A DNA stretch of 6,134 nt from Syntrophaceae bacterium UBA1411 (GTDB lineage Bacteria; Desulfobacterota; Syntrophia; Syntrophales; Smithellaceae). Location of the stretch: positions 22,717 through 28,850 of the forward strand of contig DBPV01000144.1 of assembly GCA_002304995.1 (NCBI GenBank), in the 5' to 3' direction. Positions 1-5,038 of this stretch are shown piece by piece. Numbering within the stretch: the stretch's first letter is position 1; the number at the start of each line of letters is the position of its first letter. Below the pieces are notes generated by a model. The model had not been told where the DNA came from. It worked only from the letters and a program-made list of their open reading frames with translations, and ran no database searches. Position numbers and translations under genes: made by a program.

Positions 1-86
1 TGCTCTTCCTCCGAGGAAACCGACAGGCGGACCGCATCGGCGGCCTGGCGCACAAAACATGGAACACAATCCAGACACATTTTCAT
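1..86 (-). CDS. DUF89-type protein, N-terminal fragment (runs off left edge)
   Basis: Only the first 28 codons are inside the window. They read MKMCLDCVPCFVRQAADAVR and then an acidic stretch. The CxxCxxCxxRQA pattern close to the N-terminus is typical of the DUF89/ARMT1-like family, metal-dependent phosphatases proposed to act on damaged phospho-metabolites. The start ATG (86-84) overlaps the TGA of the upstream trmO-like gene as ATGA, so translational coupling is likely. A second in-frame ATG lies two codons further on (80-78). A purine-rich AAAGAGGGGG stretch a few bases upstream can act as ribosome binding site. The family call rests on the N-terminal motif alone, because the catalytic Asp/Asn residues would lie beyond the edge. 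Confidence 0.68.
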   Translation of the reverse strand, partial: MKMCLDCVPCFVRQAADAVRLSVSSEEE

Positions 87-574
87 TTGCGGTACCCCCT
101 CTTTCCCTTGCGCTGCGCCGTAGGTTCATCCACCTCGTCCTGCCAGCCGCTTTTTTTCACATCGCACAGATCGAACTTCGCCGTATAGGGCTTGATGTCC
201 AGAAGCGGCGTGCCGTCGAGAATATCGGCGCCGTCGAAATGGACAACAGAGCCTTCGATCTTTAAAAGCTCCACCACGGACAGGCCGATGGGATTGGGGC
301 GGCCCGGCGCCCGGATCGCGAAGATTCCCCGTTCGACATCCTGAAGAAACGGTTTTATCCGCAGCCTGAGAGGCGGAGCCTGATGGAAGTGGTAAATCAG
401 ATAAATATGGGAGAAGCCGTCGAGGTCCGCCAGGCCTTCGACAAACGCATCAAACAGTTCGACGCGCCCCCGGCAGCCTTTGGCATAAACCGGCTGGATG
501 GGGGTGTGATCCGCAGCCGTGTGTTCGCTGCGAATCACGCCGATCGGGTGATAGAGAATATGCGAGTCCTTCAT
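83..574 (-). CDS. trmO: TrmO/TsaA-like tRNA N6-methyltransferase, short form
   Basis: The 163-aa product resembles the TrmO (YaeB/VirR) family, which uses S-adenosylmethionine to methylate N6-threonylcarbamoyl-adenosine at position 37 of certain tRNAs. Visible marks are the N-terminal IGVIRSEH (about 11-18), the family core GIFAIRAPGRPNPIGLS (83-99) and GADILDGTPLLDIKPY (115-130). E. coli TrmO has an extra C-terminal domain. This protein ends shortly after the core, as in many archaeal and anaerobe homologues, with a basic tail RKGKRGYRK. ATG at 574 follows AAAAGGA at a sensible distance. It lies 67 bp after a NifX-like gene and overlaps the DUF89-type gene by 4 bp, so it is probably cotranscribed. 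In anaerobe genomes TsaA-like proteins often sit beside metal-related genes, so a role beyond tRNA is possible. Confidence 0.85.
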   Translation of the reverse strand: MKDSHILYHPIGVIRSEHTAADHTPIQPVYAKGCRGRVELFDAFVEGLADLDGFSHIYLIYHFHQAPPLRLRIKPFLQDVERGIFAIRAPGRPNPIGLSVVELLKIEGSVVHFDGADILDGTPLLDIKPYTAKFDLCDVKKSGWQDEVDEPTAQRKGKRGYRK

Positions 575-641
575 GTCCAGCGTCCTTTTCTCTGCCTGCC
601 GCGGATCGCTCCGGCCGGATGATCAGCCGTCCGGCAATTCG

Positions 642-1004
642 TCATACCCAGTGTCCTTCCACATCAGCGTCCTGGGCCTCTCGGAGTTTGCCCGCGCGGT
701 AGAGGTCCAGCGCTTCCCGGACGGTCGTTGCGTCACAGTTGAAAATTTTGATTTCCGCCGCCTTTAAGACCCTAAACGCCTTGGGGCCGCAATGGCCCGT
801 GATCAGCGCCTTGACGTTCAGGCGCGCGATGTTTTGCGCGGACTGGATGCCCGCCCCTTGCGCCGCGTTTAAATTCTGCTGGTTATCCGCAACCTCGAAC
901 GCGCCGGTGTCGAGATCGTAAATCAGAAATTTCGGCGCGCGGCCGAAGCGGCTGTCCAGCGGGGCGGATAAATCGGCGCCGGATGTTGTTATGGCTATTT
1001 TCAT
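642..1004 (-). CDS. NifX/NifB-family (MTH1175-like) cofactor-binding protein
   Basis: A 120-aa single-domain protein of the dinitrogenase iron-molybdenum cofactor family (PF02579). It has the usual layout: N-terminal strand MKIAITTSG, SRFGRAPKFLIYD (about 18-30), the glycine/helix stretch GAGIQSAQNIARLNVKALITGHCGPKAF (about 50-77), and a C-terminal VREALDLYRAGKL. Members bind Fe-Mo, Mo-Cu or related clusters, or carry cluster intermediates. Here the family evidence is fold only, since just two cysteines (in GHCGP and FNCDA) are present. ATG at 1004 follows GAGGAAGG. It starts 17 bp after the CGGC-domain gene stops, so the two very likely form one transcript. It is the first of three paralogues in this window and the one closest to the plain MTH1175 type. 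Confidence 0.88.
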   Translation of the reverse strand: MKIAITTSGADLSAPLDSRFGRAPKFLIYDLDTGAFEVADNQQNLNAAQGAGIQSAQNIARLNVKALITGHCGPKAFRVLKAAEIKIFNCDATTVREALDLYRAGKLREAQDADVEGHWV

Positions 1005-1021
1005 TATACCTTCCTCAATCG

Positions 1022-1465
1022 TTAATTGTAAGATTCCATCAGCTCGCGGGACTCCTTCAGGAGATCAGCGGCCACCCGATCCATTTTCGCCTGCTTCCAG
1101 AAGGGAAGCCTGCTGTGGGATTCCAGGTACTTCAACGGGATCGGATGCGTTCCGACCACTACGGGCAGAGAAAACTGCTCCTGAATGAAAACCATAAACT
1201 GCCCAAGCCGCGGACAGGGCGGGTATCCGACCACCAGGCCGGTGGCCAGATGAACGACGTCGCAGCCGTTTTTCAAGAATTCACCCGGAACGTATTCCAC
1301 GTTGCCGCCCGGACAGCCTCCGCAGGTCGAATATCCGACAATTTCCACTATTTCCTCCGGAGCATAGCGGGCGAAGCCGCCGTGGCGTTCGCGCAAAGCT
1401 CTGAAACATTTCCCGCCGCCGCAATGGCTGTAGCGGGCGCAGATGATAATCCCAATTTTTTTCAA
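1022..1465 (-). CDS. CGGC domain-containing protein
   Basis: A 147-aa protein matching the CGGC-domain family (PF08821), found in anaerobic bacteria and archaea and presumed to bind a metal or cluster; its reaction is unknown. Conserved cysteines are visible at 9, 15 and 20 (ICARYSHCGGGKC), in the name-giving YSTCGGCPGGN (48 and 51), at 68 and in YPPCP (84). The block ATGLVVGYPPCP and the closing VVVGTHPIP (about 102-110) are family hallmarks. The start is TTG at 1465: the frame has no ATG near the conserved KKIGIIIC, and a GAGG lies 8 nt upstream. It leads a probable CGGC-NifX-trmO-DUF89 transcript. Upstream is the structured 328-bp gap rather than a tight junction, so it may have its own promoter or depend on read-through. 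Confidence 0.88.
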   Translation of the reverse strand: MKKIGIIICARYSHCGGGKCFRALRERHGGFARYAPEEIVEIVGYSTCGGCPGGNVEYVPGEFLKNGCDVVHLATGLVVGYPPCPRLGQFMVFIQEQFSLPVVVGTHPIPLKYLESHSRLPFWKQAKMDRVAADLLKESRELMESYN

Positions 1466-1567
1466 TTTCAGCGCCTCATATGAACTCTTGGGAGAATGAT
1501 TTAAAGTCCATCAATCCCCTGTGATGAATCAACCACCTCAGCGCAAGTTGCGGAAAACCAACACTCC

Positions 1568-1583
1568 TCCCGCGTGAGCGGGA
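1568..1583. repeat. Short hairpin TCCCGC-GTGA-GCGGGA
   Basis: Perfect 6-bp stem with a 4-nt loop. Small, but part of a chain of hairpins in the same gap. Confidence 0.5.
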
Positions 1584-1591
1584 TTAAAATC

Positions 1592-1634
1592 GGTGGCGGC
1601 AGCGCGAAGCGGCCAGAGGCACGCCACCGCCACC
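1592..1634. repeat. Dyad repeat unit A
   Basis: Starts GGTGGCGGCAGCGCGAAGC and ends CACCGCCACC; GGTGGCGG (1592-1599) pairs perfectly with CCGCCACC (1627-1634). Unit B at 1700-1740 shares 15 of 16 bases of GGCGGCAGYGCGAAGC and all of CACCGCCACC, with a diverged centre. The pattern of conserved arms and variable loop is like REP/BIME-type elements. Confidence 0.55.
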
Positions 1635-1636
1635 CT

Positions 1637-1657
1637 GGCGCGGATAAAATCCGCGCC
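1637..1657. repeat. Perfect 9-bp hairpin with 3-nt loop
   Basis: GGCGCGGAT, AAA, ATCCGCGCC. The stem is GC-rich and complete. It has no T-run on either side, so it is not a standard terminator; it may be an mRNA 3'-end stabiliser or a protein site. Confidence 0.6.
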
Positions 1658-1699
1658 TGTGTCCATGAATTCCGCCAATAGTTATTTTATCCGGCAAGT

Positions 1700-1740
1700 G
1701 ACGGCGGCAGTGCGAAGCTTGAGTGAAACACACCGCCACC
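1700..1740. repeat. Dyad repeat unit B
   Basis: Second, diverged copy of unit A in the same orientation, about 107 bp away: GGCGGCAGTGCGAAGC (1703-1718) and CACCGCCACC (1731-1740). The arms pair with two mismatches. Confidence 0.5.
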
Positions 1741-1744
1741 GCCG

Positions 1745-1773
1745 GGCATGGATGAGCAGTGCCATGCCTTTTT
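1745..1773 (+). terminator. Terminator-like hairpin reading rightwards
   Basis: GGCATGG (1745-1751) pairs with CCATGCC (1762-1768) across a 10-nt loop, followed by TTTTT on the plus strand. In the direction of the genes (minus) there is no T-run, so it would only stop a plus-strand transcript. Confidence 0.4.
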
Positions 1774-1793
1774 GAATTTCCGGATCGCGGGAA

Positions 1794-2159
1794 TTATTTT
1801 GCCTGGGCTTTTGCATTCAACTCGCCGAGGCGTTTTTTGATCGCGTCCATTTCGGATTGCAGATATTCAGCCTGACTTTTAAGTGCCTGCTTTTCCCTTT
1901 CCGGATCGGCTTGATGAAATGGCGTCGCAGGTCCTCCAAGCCAGGCTCTGCCGGGCACGCCAGCGGCAAAAAAGCGATTACGCCGTCTTAGTCCGCCGCC
2001 GTGCCATCCTGCATTAGCTCCACGTCCCAAACCCATTCCCATACCGCGTCTTCCGGCAGTATTTAAAAAACCAGGCATATTGTAACCGGCGCAATATCCC
2101 GCCTGACGACCTGTCATAGGTCCCGCCCCCATGGGGCCTGTTGAATCTCCTCTTGGCAT
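1794..2159 (-). CDS. DUF5320-type Gly/Met-rich protein
   Basis: A 121-aa protein starting MPRGDSTGPMGAGPMTGRQA, followed by GYCAGYNMPGF; this start is diagnostic of the small DUF5320-type proteins that accompany NifX-family genes in anaerobes. Residues 36-57 are Gly/Arg/Met-rich. Residues 86-118 (PEREKQALKSQAEYLQ and on to LGELNAKAQAK) have the charge pattern of a helix or coiled coil. Function is unknown; the company suggests an accessory or partner of the cofactor-binding proteins. The ATG at 2159 was chosen over a longer frame because AAGGAGGG (2175-2168) sits 8 nt upstream and the family motif begins exactly there. It starts 32 bp after the zinc-ribbon gene and is the last gene before the structured gap. 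Confidence 0.83.
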   Translation of the reverse strand: MPRGDSTGPMGAGPMTGRQAGYCAGYNMPGFLNTAGRRGMGMGLGRGANAGWHGGGLRRRNRFFAAGVPGRAWLGGPATPFHQADPEREKQALKSQAEYLQSEMDAIKKRLGELNAKAQAK

Positions 2160-2191
2160 GGTAAAAACCCTCCTTTCATGCGATTGTTGAT

Positions 2192-2407
2192 CTATTCCCG
2201 AACCATCGCAGTCTTGCACTTCGGGCACTGAACCTGCGTGCAGGGCACGCCGCGTTCATGCGGCTGGCTGTGGCCGCAGTTGGGGCAGCGGCACGTTCCT
2301 CCCGCGCCGCCGGCCGTCGGACCGCCGCCGCGTCCCCGTCCGCCGCCGCCGCGGCCCTGGCCCATACCCTGGCCCTGGCCTCTTCCTCCGCGATTGGCTG
2401 AATTCAT
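2192..2407 (-). CDS. Small Gly/Arg-rich zinc-ribbon protein
   Basis: A 71-aa protein in two parts. Residues 7-37 are almost only Gly, Arg and Gln in short repeated units (GQGQGMGQGRGGGGRGRGGG). Residues 39-71 form a ribbon-like knuckle, CRCPNCGHSQPHERGVPC then TQVQCPKCKTAMVRE, with CxxC pairs at 41/44 and 61/64 plus Cys39, Cys56 and histidines at 46 and 50. Such C-P-x-C-G-H...PC...CPxCG modules occur as small proteins or C-terminal tails in anaerobe metal clusters and probably bind Zn or Fe. ATG at 2407 has AAGGAG upstream (minus-strand AAAAAGGAGACCAAC before ATG). It lies 26 bp after the arginine decarboxylase and 32 bp before the DUF5320-type gene. The exact function is not recognisable. 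Confidence 0.75.
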   Translation of the reverse strand: MNSANRGGRGQGQGMGQGRGGGGRGRGGGPTAGGAGGTCRCPNCGHSQPHERGVPCTQVQCPKCKTAMVRE

Positions 2408-2433
2408 GTTGGTCTCCTTTTTGCCGGCCTTTT

Positions 2434-2982
2434 CTAAAATACAAAAACCGCCGCCGCCAGTACCGTCGTGTAGTCGGCTGTTTTCAGTACGGCGGACTGA
2501 GTGGTGTTGCGGGTACCGACGATTTTACCGCTGATTTTGAACAGTTCCTTTTTCTCGTCCCAGCTTTCATCCACATTAAAATCGATGCCCAGCGTGGAGG
2601 CCAGCATGGCCGCCGCCAGGTCTTCGGCATAATCGCCCGTTTGTTTTTCTGTAAATCCGAAGGCGTGATGCTCGCTGATGTAACCGTACGTTTTCTTGTC
2701 CACGGGGATCGCGCAGCCGACGGCCGCGGAAATCAGCCTTTTGGGCTCATTCGAGCAGCAGCGGCTCATCACGCAAAAAGTAATTGCGCCCGGTTTCAGT
2801 ATTTTGAGGCCTTCCGCCCGGGAGAGCACCTTGCAGCCCGGCGGCATGATGCTGGAAACCTGCACCAGATTGCATTTCTCAATGCCGGCGTCGCGCAGCG
2901 CGAGCTCGAAGGAATGAAGCTGTTCGCGGTGCGTCCCGACCCCTTTGGTAAAAAAAAGTTCTTTGGGAATGGATGTGTTCAA
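2434..2982 (-). CDS. pdaD: Pyruvoyl-dependent arginine decarboxylase
   Basis: A 182-aa protein of the PvlArgDC family (PF01862), which decarboxylates arginine to agmatine for polyamine synthesis or acid/arginine metabolism. The proenzyme cuts itself at a Ser-Ser pair and the new N-terminal serine becomes a pyruvoyl group. The site is seen in VQVSSIMPPG, Ser43-Ser44. The probable catalytic Glu is E104 in YGYISEHHAFGF. The C-terminal part with TRNTTQSA (157-164) and TTVLAAAVFVF is also typical. Length fits the family. The start codon is TTG (2982-2980), 8 nt after a strong GAAGGAG; there is no in-frame ATG before the conserved region. It stands 42 bp after a NifX-like gene and 26 bp before the zinc-ribbon gene, an unusual place for a polyamine gene. 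No autocleavage residue is missing, so it should be active. Confidence 0.9.
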   Translation of the reverse strand: MNTSIPKELFFTKGVGTHREQLHSFELALRDAGIEKCNLVQVSSIMPPGCKVLSRAEGLKILKPGAITFCVMSRCCSNEPKRLISAAVGCAIPVDKKTYGYISEHHAFGFTEKQTGDYAEDLAAAMLASTLGIDFNVDESWDEKKELFKISGKIVGTRNTTQSAVLKTADYTTVLAAAVFVF

Positions 2983-2990
2983 TGTTTTTT

Positions 2991-2997
2991 CTCCTTC
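2991..2997 (-). promoter_or_regulatory. Ribosome binding site fixing the TTG start of the arginine decarboxylase
   Basis: Minus-strand GAAGGAG followed by 8 nt (AAAAAACA) and then TTG. It decides the TTG start, since the frame has no ATG here. The same bases sit in a six-codon mini-frame (ATG AAG GAG AAA AAA CAT TGA) whose TGA overlaps the TTG start; this is probably chance, though it could allow coupling. Confidence 0.7.
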
Positions 2998-3024
2998 ATG
3001 AGTAAAAAATTAGCGTCGTCAGGC

Positions 3025-3459
3025 TTATCCTCCTGACTGAGACGGTCCCATCCGGCAGCCCATGCCACGCCCCTGCCCCCGCCGCCAGCGCCGGCCCGGA
3101 CAGGATGACCTTTCCAAATCCCGTCCGCGGCAGCCGGGCAGAGAAAAGACCGCCAGACCCAGGCGGTTGCCCAGATAGGCGGCCAGAACCTCCTCCACGG
3201 GGCCGCGGACAAACGAATGAACCGTTATGCCCCGCGATGTGATCGACCGCTCCATGGGGCGGGAAATGGCCCCGCAGATCAGCACATCAATACCCCGGTC
3301 CTTCAGATCGTTGGTCCGGCTTGCCGGGTCCTTGCCGTTGAATTTGGCTGTGTAGCGTCGGGGTTCGGCGCCGTCTTCCAGGTCCAGGATCAGCAGTTGT
3401 TCGGCCGCATCAAAAACGGTGGAGATACATTCTTTGAATACGGACAGCGCCAGCTTCAT
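3025..3459 (-). CDS. NifX/NifB-family protein with Cys/Arg/Gly-rich tail
   Basis: A 144-aa PF02579-type protein. The domain runs from MKLALSVFKECISTVFDAAEQLLILD through RGIDVLICGAISRPME (55-70) and HSFVRGPVEEVLAAYLGN (81-98). After it comes a tail of about 40 residues, rich in Arg and Gly with Cys110, Cys120 and Cys135 (LPGCRGR, SSCPGRR, GMGCRMG). Similar basic, Cys-containing tails are common in this family in anaerobes. The start at 3459 was chosen over a much longer frame because AAGGAG lies 5 nt upstream and the domain begins there. It is the first gene after the sigma-54 promoter and so the lead gene of the activated operon. Role: probably binds or carries a metal cluster; which one is unknown. 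Confidence 0.85.
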   Translation of the reverse strand: MKLALSVFKECISTVFDAAEQLLILDLEDGAEPRRYTAKFNGKDPASRTNDLKDRGIDVLICGAISRPMERSITSRGITVHSFVRGPVEEVLAAYLGNRLGLAVFSLPGCRGRDLERSSCPGRRWRRGQGRGMGCRMGPSQSGG

Positions 3460-3485
3460 GTTTTCTCCTTCAGTGATCTTTAAAA

Positions 3486-3503
3486 AAGGTCGCCACCTTC
3501 TGC
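3486..3503 (-). promoter_or_regulatory. 5' leader hairpin of the sigma-54 transcript
   Basis: If transcription starts near 3503, the mRNA begins GCAGAAGGUGGCGACCUUUUUU. AAGGU and ACCUU pair around a GGCG loop, extendable by a G-U and an A-U pair. It is followed by a U-run, so it could protect the 5' end or cause early pausing or termination. Small stem, so support is modest. Confidence 0.35.
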
Positions 3504-3513
3504 AATCCTTTAA

Positions 3514-3529
3514 AGCAAAAGAAATGCCA
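3514..3529 (-). promoter_or_regulatory. Sigma-54 (RpoN) promoter for the NifX-pdaD operon
   Basis: Minus strand reads TGGCAT, five bases (TTCTT), then TTGCT. This matches the -24/-12 consensus TGGCAC-N5-TTGCA/T, with the essential GG and GC exactly 10 bases apart (GG at 3528-3527, GC at 3516-3515). The predicted start is about 3503, leaving a 43-nt leader with a good ribosome binding site before the NifX-like ATG at 3459. It lies directly downstream of a gene for a sigma-54 activator. Confidence 0.85.
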
Positions 3530-3603
3530 CGGACGCAGAGGAAATTTTTTCGAGCGAATCCGGTGACATGCAGAAGAAGGGGAAGGCGCAAAGCGGCGGA
3601 CGG

Positions 3604-3619
3604 GTTGCGAATGCGCAAC
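3604..3619. promoter_or_regulatory. Putative enhancer site 1 (activator-binding dyad)
   Basis: Perfect inverted repeat GTTGCG-AATG-CGCAAC, centred near 3611.5, about 108 bp upstream of the predicted sigma-54 start. Position and symmetry fit a binding site for a Fis-type helix-turn-helix dimer. It also contributes an arm to a larger imperfect dyad with site 2 (GCAACTCGT against ACGAAGTTGC). Confidence 0.7.
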
Positions 3620-3634
3620 TCGTGCCGCGACGAA

Positions 3635-3650
3635 GTTGCAGAAACGCGAC
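3635..3650. promoter_or_regulatory. Putative enhancer site 2 (activator-binding dyad)
   Basis: GTTGCA-GAAA-CGCGAC, the same 16-bp layout as site 1, centred near 3642.5. The 31-bp centre-to-centre distance is close to three helical turns, which would put both dimers on one face of the DNA, as is common for sigma-54 enhancers. It lies about 139 bp upstream of the predicted start. Confidence 0.65.
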
Positions 3651-3664
3651 CGCTGCTTTTTTTT

Positions 3665-5026
3665 TCACCGGTCGGGGGTAACGATGCCCAGGGCTTTGAT
3701 CCGACGGTACAGGGTGCTTTTGTGGATGCCCAGTTTCCGGGCGGTTTGAGGGCGGTTCCAGGCGTTTTCCCGAAGCGCATCCGTCAGAAAAGCGGCCTGT
3801 GCATCGCCGAGCGAGGCGGCCTTGTTTACCGCATGCTCCCGGTTTTCCGTCAGGAGCGACTCGGGCAGGTGCCTTTTTTCGATAAGGCCGTTTTTGCAGA
3901 GAATAAAAGCGCGTTCAATGACGTTGGCCAGTTCGCGGATGTTTCCGGGCCAGACGTAGTCCATCAGGACGGACATCGCCTCGGCGCTCATTGCGCCGAT
4001 GTCTTTCTTCTGCAGCGTATTGAAGCGCCGGATGAAGTGGTCGACCAGCAGGGGCAGATCTTCCATCCGTTCGCGCAGCGGCGGCAGGACGATTTTAAAG
4101 ACATTGATCCGGTAATACAGATCTTCGCGGAAACTTCCCTGCCGGACGAGTTCCCCGAGGTTCCTGTTCGTTGCCGCAATGATGCGGACATGATGTTCGA
4201 CGCTTTTCGTCGCTCCCAGCGGCTCGTAGGTTTTTTCCTGAAGCACGCGCAGGAGCTTGACCTGCATGGCGGCCGTGAGTTCGCCGATTTCGTCGAGGAA
4301 CAGTGTGCCGTTTTCCGCCAGGCGGAAACGTCCGGGTTTGTCTTTTTTAGCGTCGGTGAACGCGCCGGCCTTGTAGCCGAAGAGTTCCGATTCCAGAAGC
4401 GTATCCGGCAGGGCGCCGCAGTTGACGGCGACAAACGGCTGTTTTTTGCGGGGGCTCAGATTGTGGATGGCACGGGCGAAAAGTTCCTTGCCGGTTCCGC
4501 TTTCCCCTTCAATCAAGACCGTACTGCCGCCCGCGGCGACGTCCGGCAGGATGTCGAACAGCTTGAGCAGGCGATGGTTTTTTGAAAGGATGTCTTCGAA
4601 GGAATATTTCGATAAGACCGCTTTGCGCAGATCTTCCTCCACGCTCATGTCGCGGAAGGTTTCCACCGCCCCCAGCAGTTTGCCCCGGTCGTCGCGCAAA
4701 AGCGCGGTGGAAATGCTGACGGGGAACTTGCGGCCCTGCGCGTCGATGATGCGGACTTTTTTATTGATGATGGGAACGCCGGTTTTCATGGTGGTCCGGA
4801 GGCAGCAGTTTTTTTCGCAGATGTCCGCTTTGAGCACATCCTTGCACAACTGCCCCACGGCCTCGCCGCGCGAGACGCCGGTGATCGCTTCCGCCGCGCG
4901 GTTAAACGACGTGATGCGCCAGTTCCGGTCCACCGTGAACACGCCGTCCGCGATGGAATCCAGGATGATGTTTTGTCCGCCGGCGCCGCTGAAAGATCCG
5001 GGCGGAGCCGACTTGCCGGCTTTCAT
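3665..5026 (-). CDS. PAS-AAA+-Fis sigma-54-dependent transcriptional activator
   Basis: A 453-aa bacterial enhancer-binding protein. Residues about 19-130 form a PAS sensor domain (ILDSIADGVFTVDRNWRITS to LLGAVETFRDMS) containing a cysteine group: Cys61, then C70-x3-C74-C75. Residues about 145-385 are the AAA+ motor: Walker A GESGTGKE (174-181), the sigma-54 contact loop GAFTDA (221-226, the common form being GAFTGA), Walker B TLFLDEIGE (241-249), and FREDLYYRINVF with PPLRER. The Fis-type helix-turn-helix is at about 420-447 (NRPQTARKLGIHKSTLYRRI). There is no receiver domain, so the signal is probably sensed directly by PAS, possibly redox, metal or a cluster through the cysteines. ATG at 5026 follows GGAG, 12 bp after the upstream NifX-like gene. 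It most likely drives the sigma-54 promoter just downstream of its own stop. Confidence 0.93.
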   Translation of the reverse strand: MKAGKSAPPGSFSGAGGQNIILDSIADGVFTVDRNWRITSFNRAAEAITGVSRGEAVGQLCKDVLKADICEKNCCLRTTMKTGVPIINKKVRIIDAQGRKFPVSISTALLRDDRGKLLGAVETFRDMSVEEDLRKAVLSKYSFEDILSKNHRLLKLFDILPDVAAGGSTVLIEGESGTGKELFARAIHNLSPRKKQPFVAVNCGALPDTLLESELFGYKAGAFTDAKKDKPGRFRLAENGTLFLDEIGELTAAMQVKLLRVLQEKTYEPLGATKSVEHHVRIIAATNRNLGELVRQGSFREDLYYRINVFKIVLPPLRERMEDLPLLVDHFIRRFNTLQKKDIGAMSAEAMSVLMDYVWPGNIRELANVIERAFILCKNGLIEKRHLPESLLTENREHAVNKAASLGDAQAAFLTDALRENAWNRPQTARKLGIHKSTLYRRIKALGIVTPDR

Positions 5027-5038
5027 GGGTTGTCTCCA

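Larger units (their letters stand above)
1466..1793. other. 328-bp gene-free, hairpin-rich region
   Basis: No frame here has both a ribosome binding site and protein-like content. The stretch holds, left to right: an 11-bp palindrome at 1542-1552, a short hairpin 1568-1583, repeat unit A 1592-1634, a perfect hairpin 1637-1657, a 10-bp inverted repeat (CGGATAAAAT at 1641-1650 against ATTTTATCCG at 1684-1693), repeat unit B 1700-1740, and a terminator-like hairpin 1745-1773. It separates the sigma-54 operon from the CGGC operon. No convincing promoter for the CGGC gene was found in it, so that gene may depend on read-through. Confidence 0.7.

Noticed and set aside
1592..1743. CRISPR-like array
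   Set aside because: Only two diverged units with dyad arms and no uniform repeat-spacer pattern; no cas gene nearby.
1593..1775. 60-codon plus-strand frame in the structured gap
   Set aside because: No ribosome binding site, and its sequence is dictated by the repeat units and hairpins; not protein-like.
2160..2228. Upstream extension of the DUF5320-type protein by 23 codons
   Set aside because: It overlaps the end of the zinc-ribbon gene; AAGGAGGG and the family start MPRGD point to 2159.
2979..3212. Possible frameshifted C-terminus of the second NifX-like gene in another frame
   Set aside because: The in-frame tail (LPGCRGR through GMGCRMG) already looks like the usual Cys/Gly/Arg-rich end of the family; the other frame is Trp/Ala-rich without family features.
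3460..3780. Long N-terminal extension of the second NifX-like gene
   Set aside because: It would run through the enhancer sites, the promoter and the end of the activator gene. The domain and a strong ribosome binding site begin at 3459.
3419..4585. 388-codon plus-strand open frame opposite the activator gene
   Set aside because: It is the antisense shadow of the AAA+ activator, whose motifs are unmistakable on the other strand. It has no recognisable domain and would cover the sigma-54 control region.
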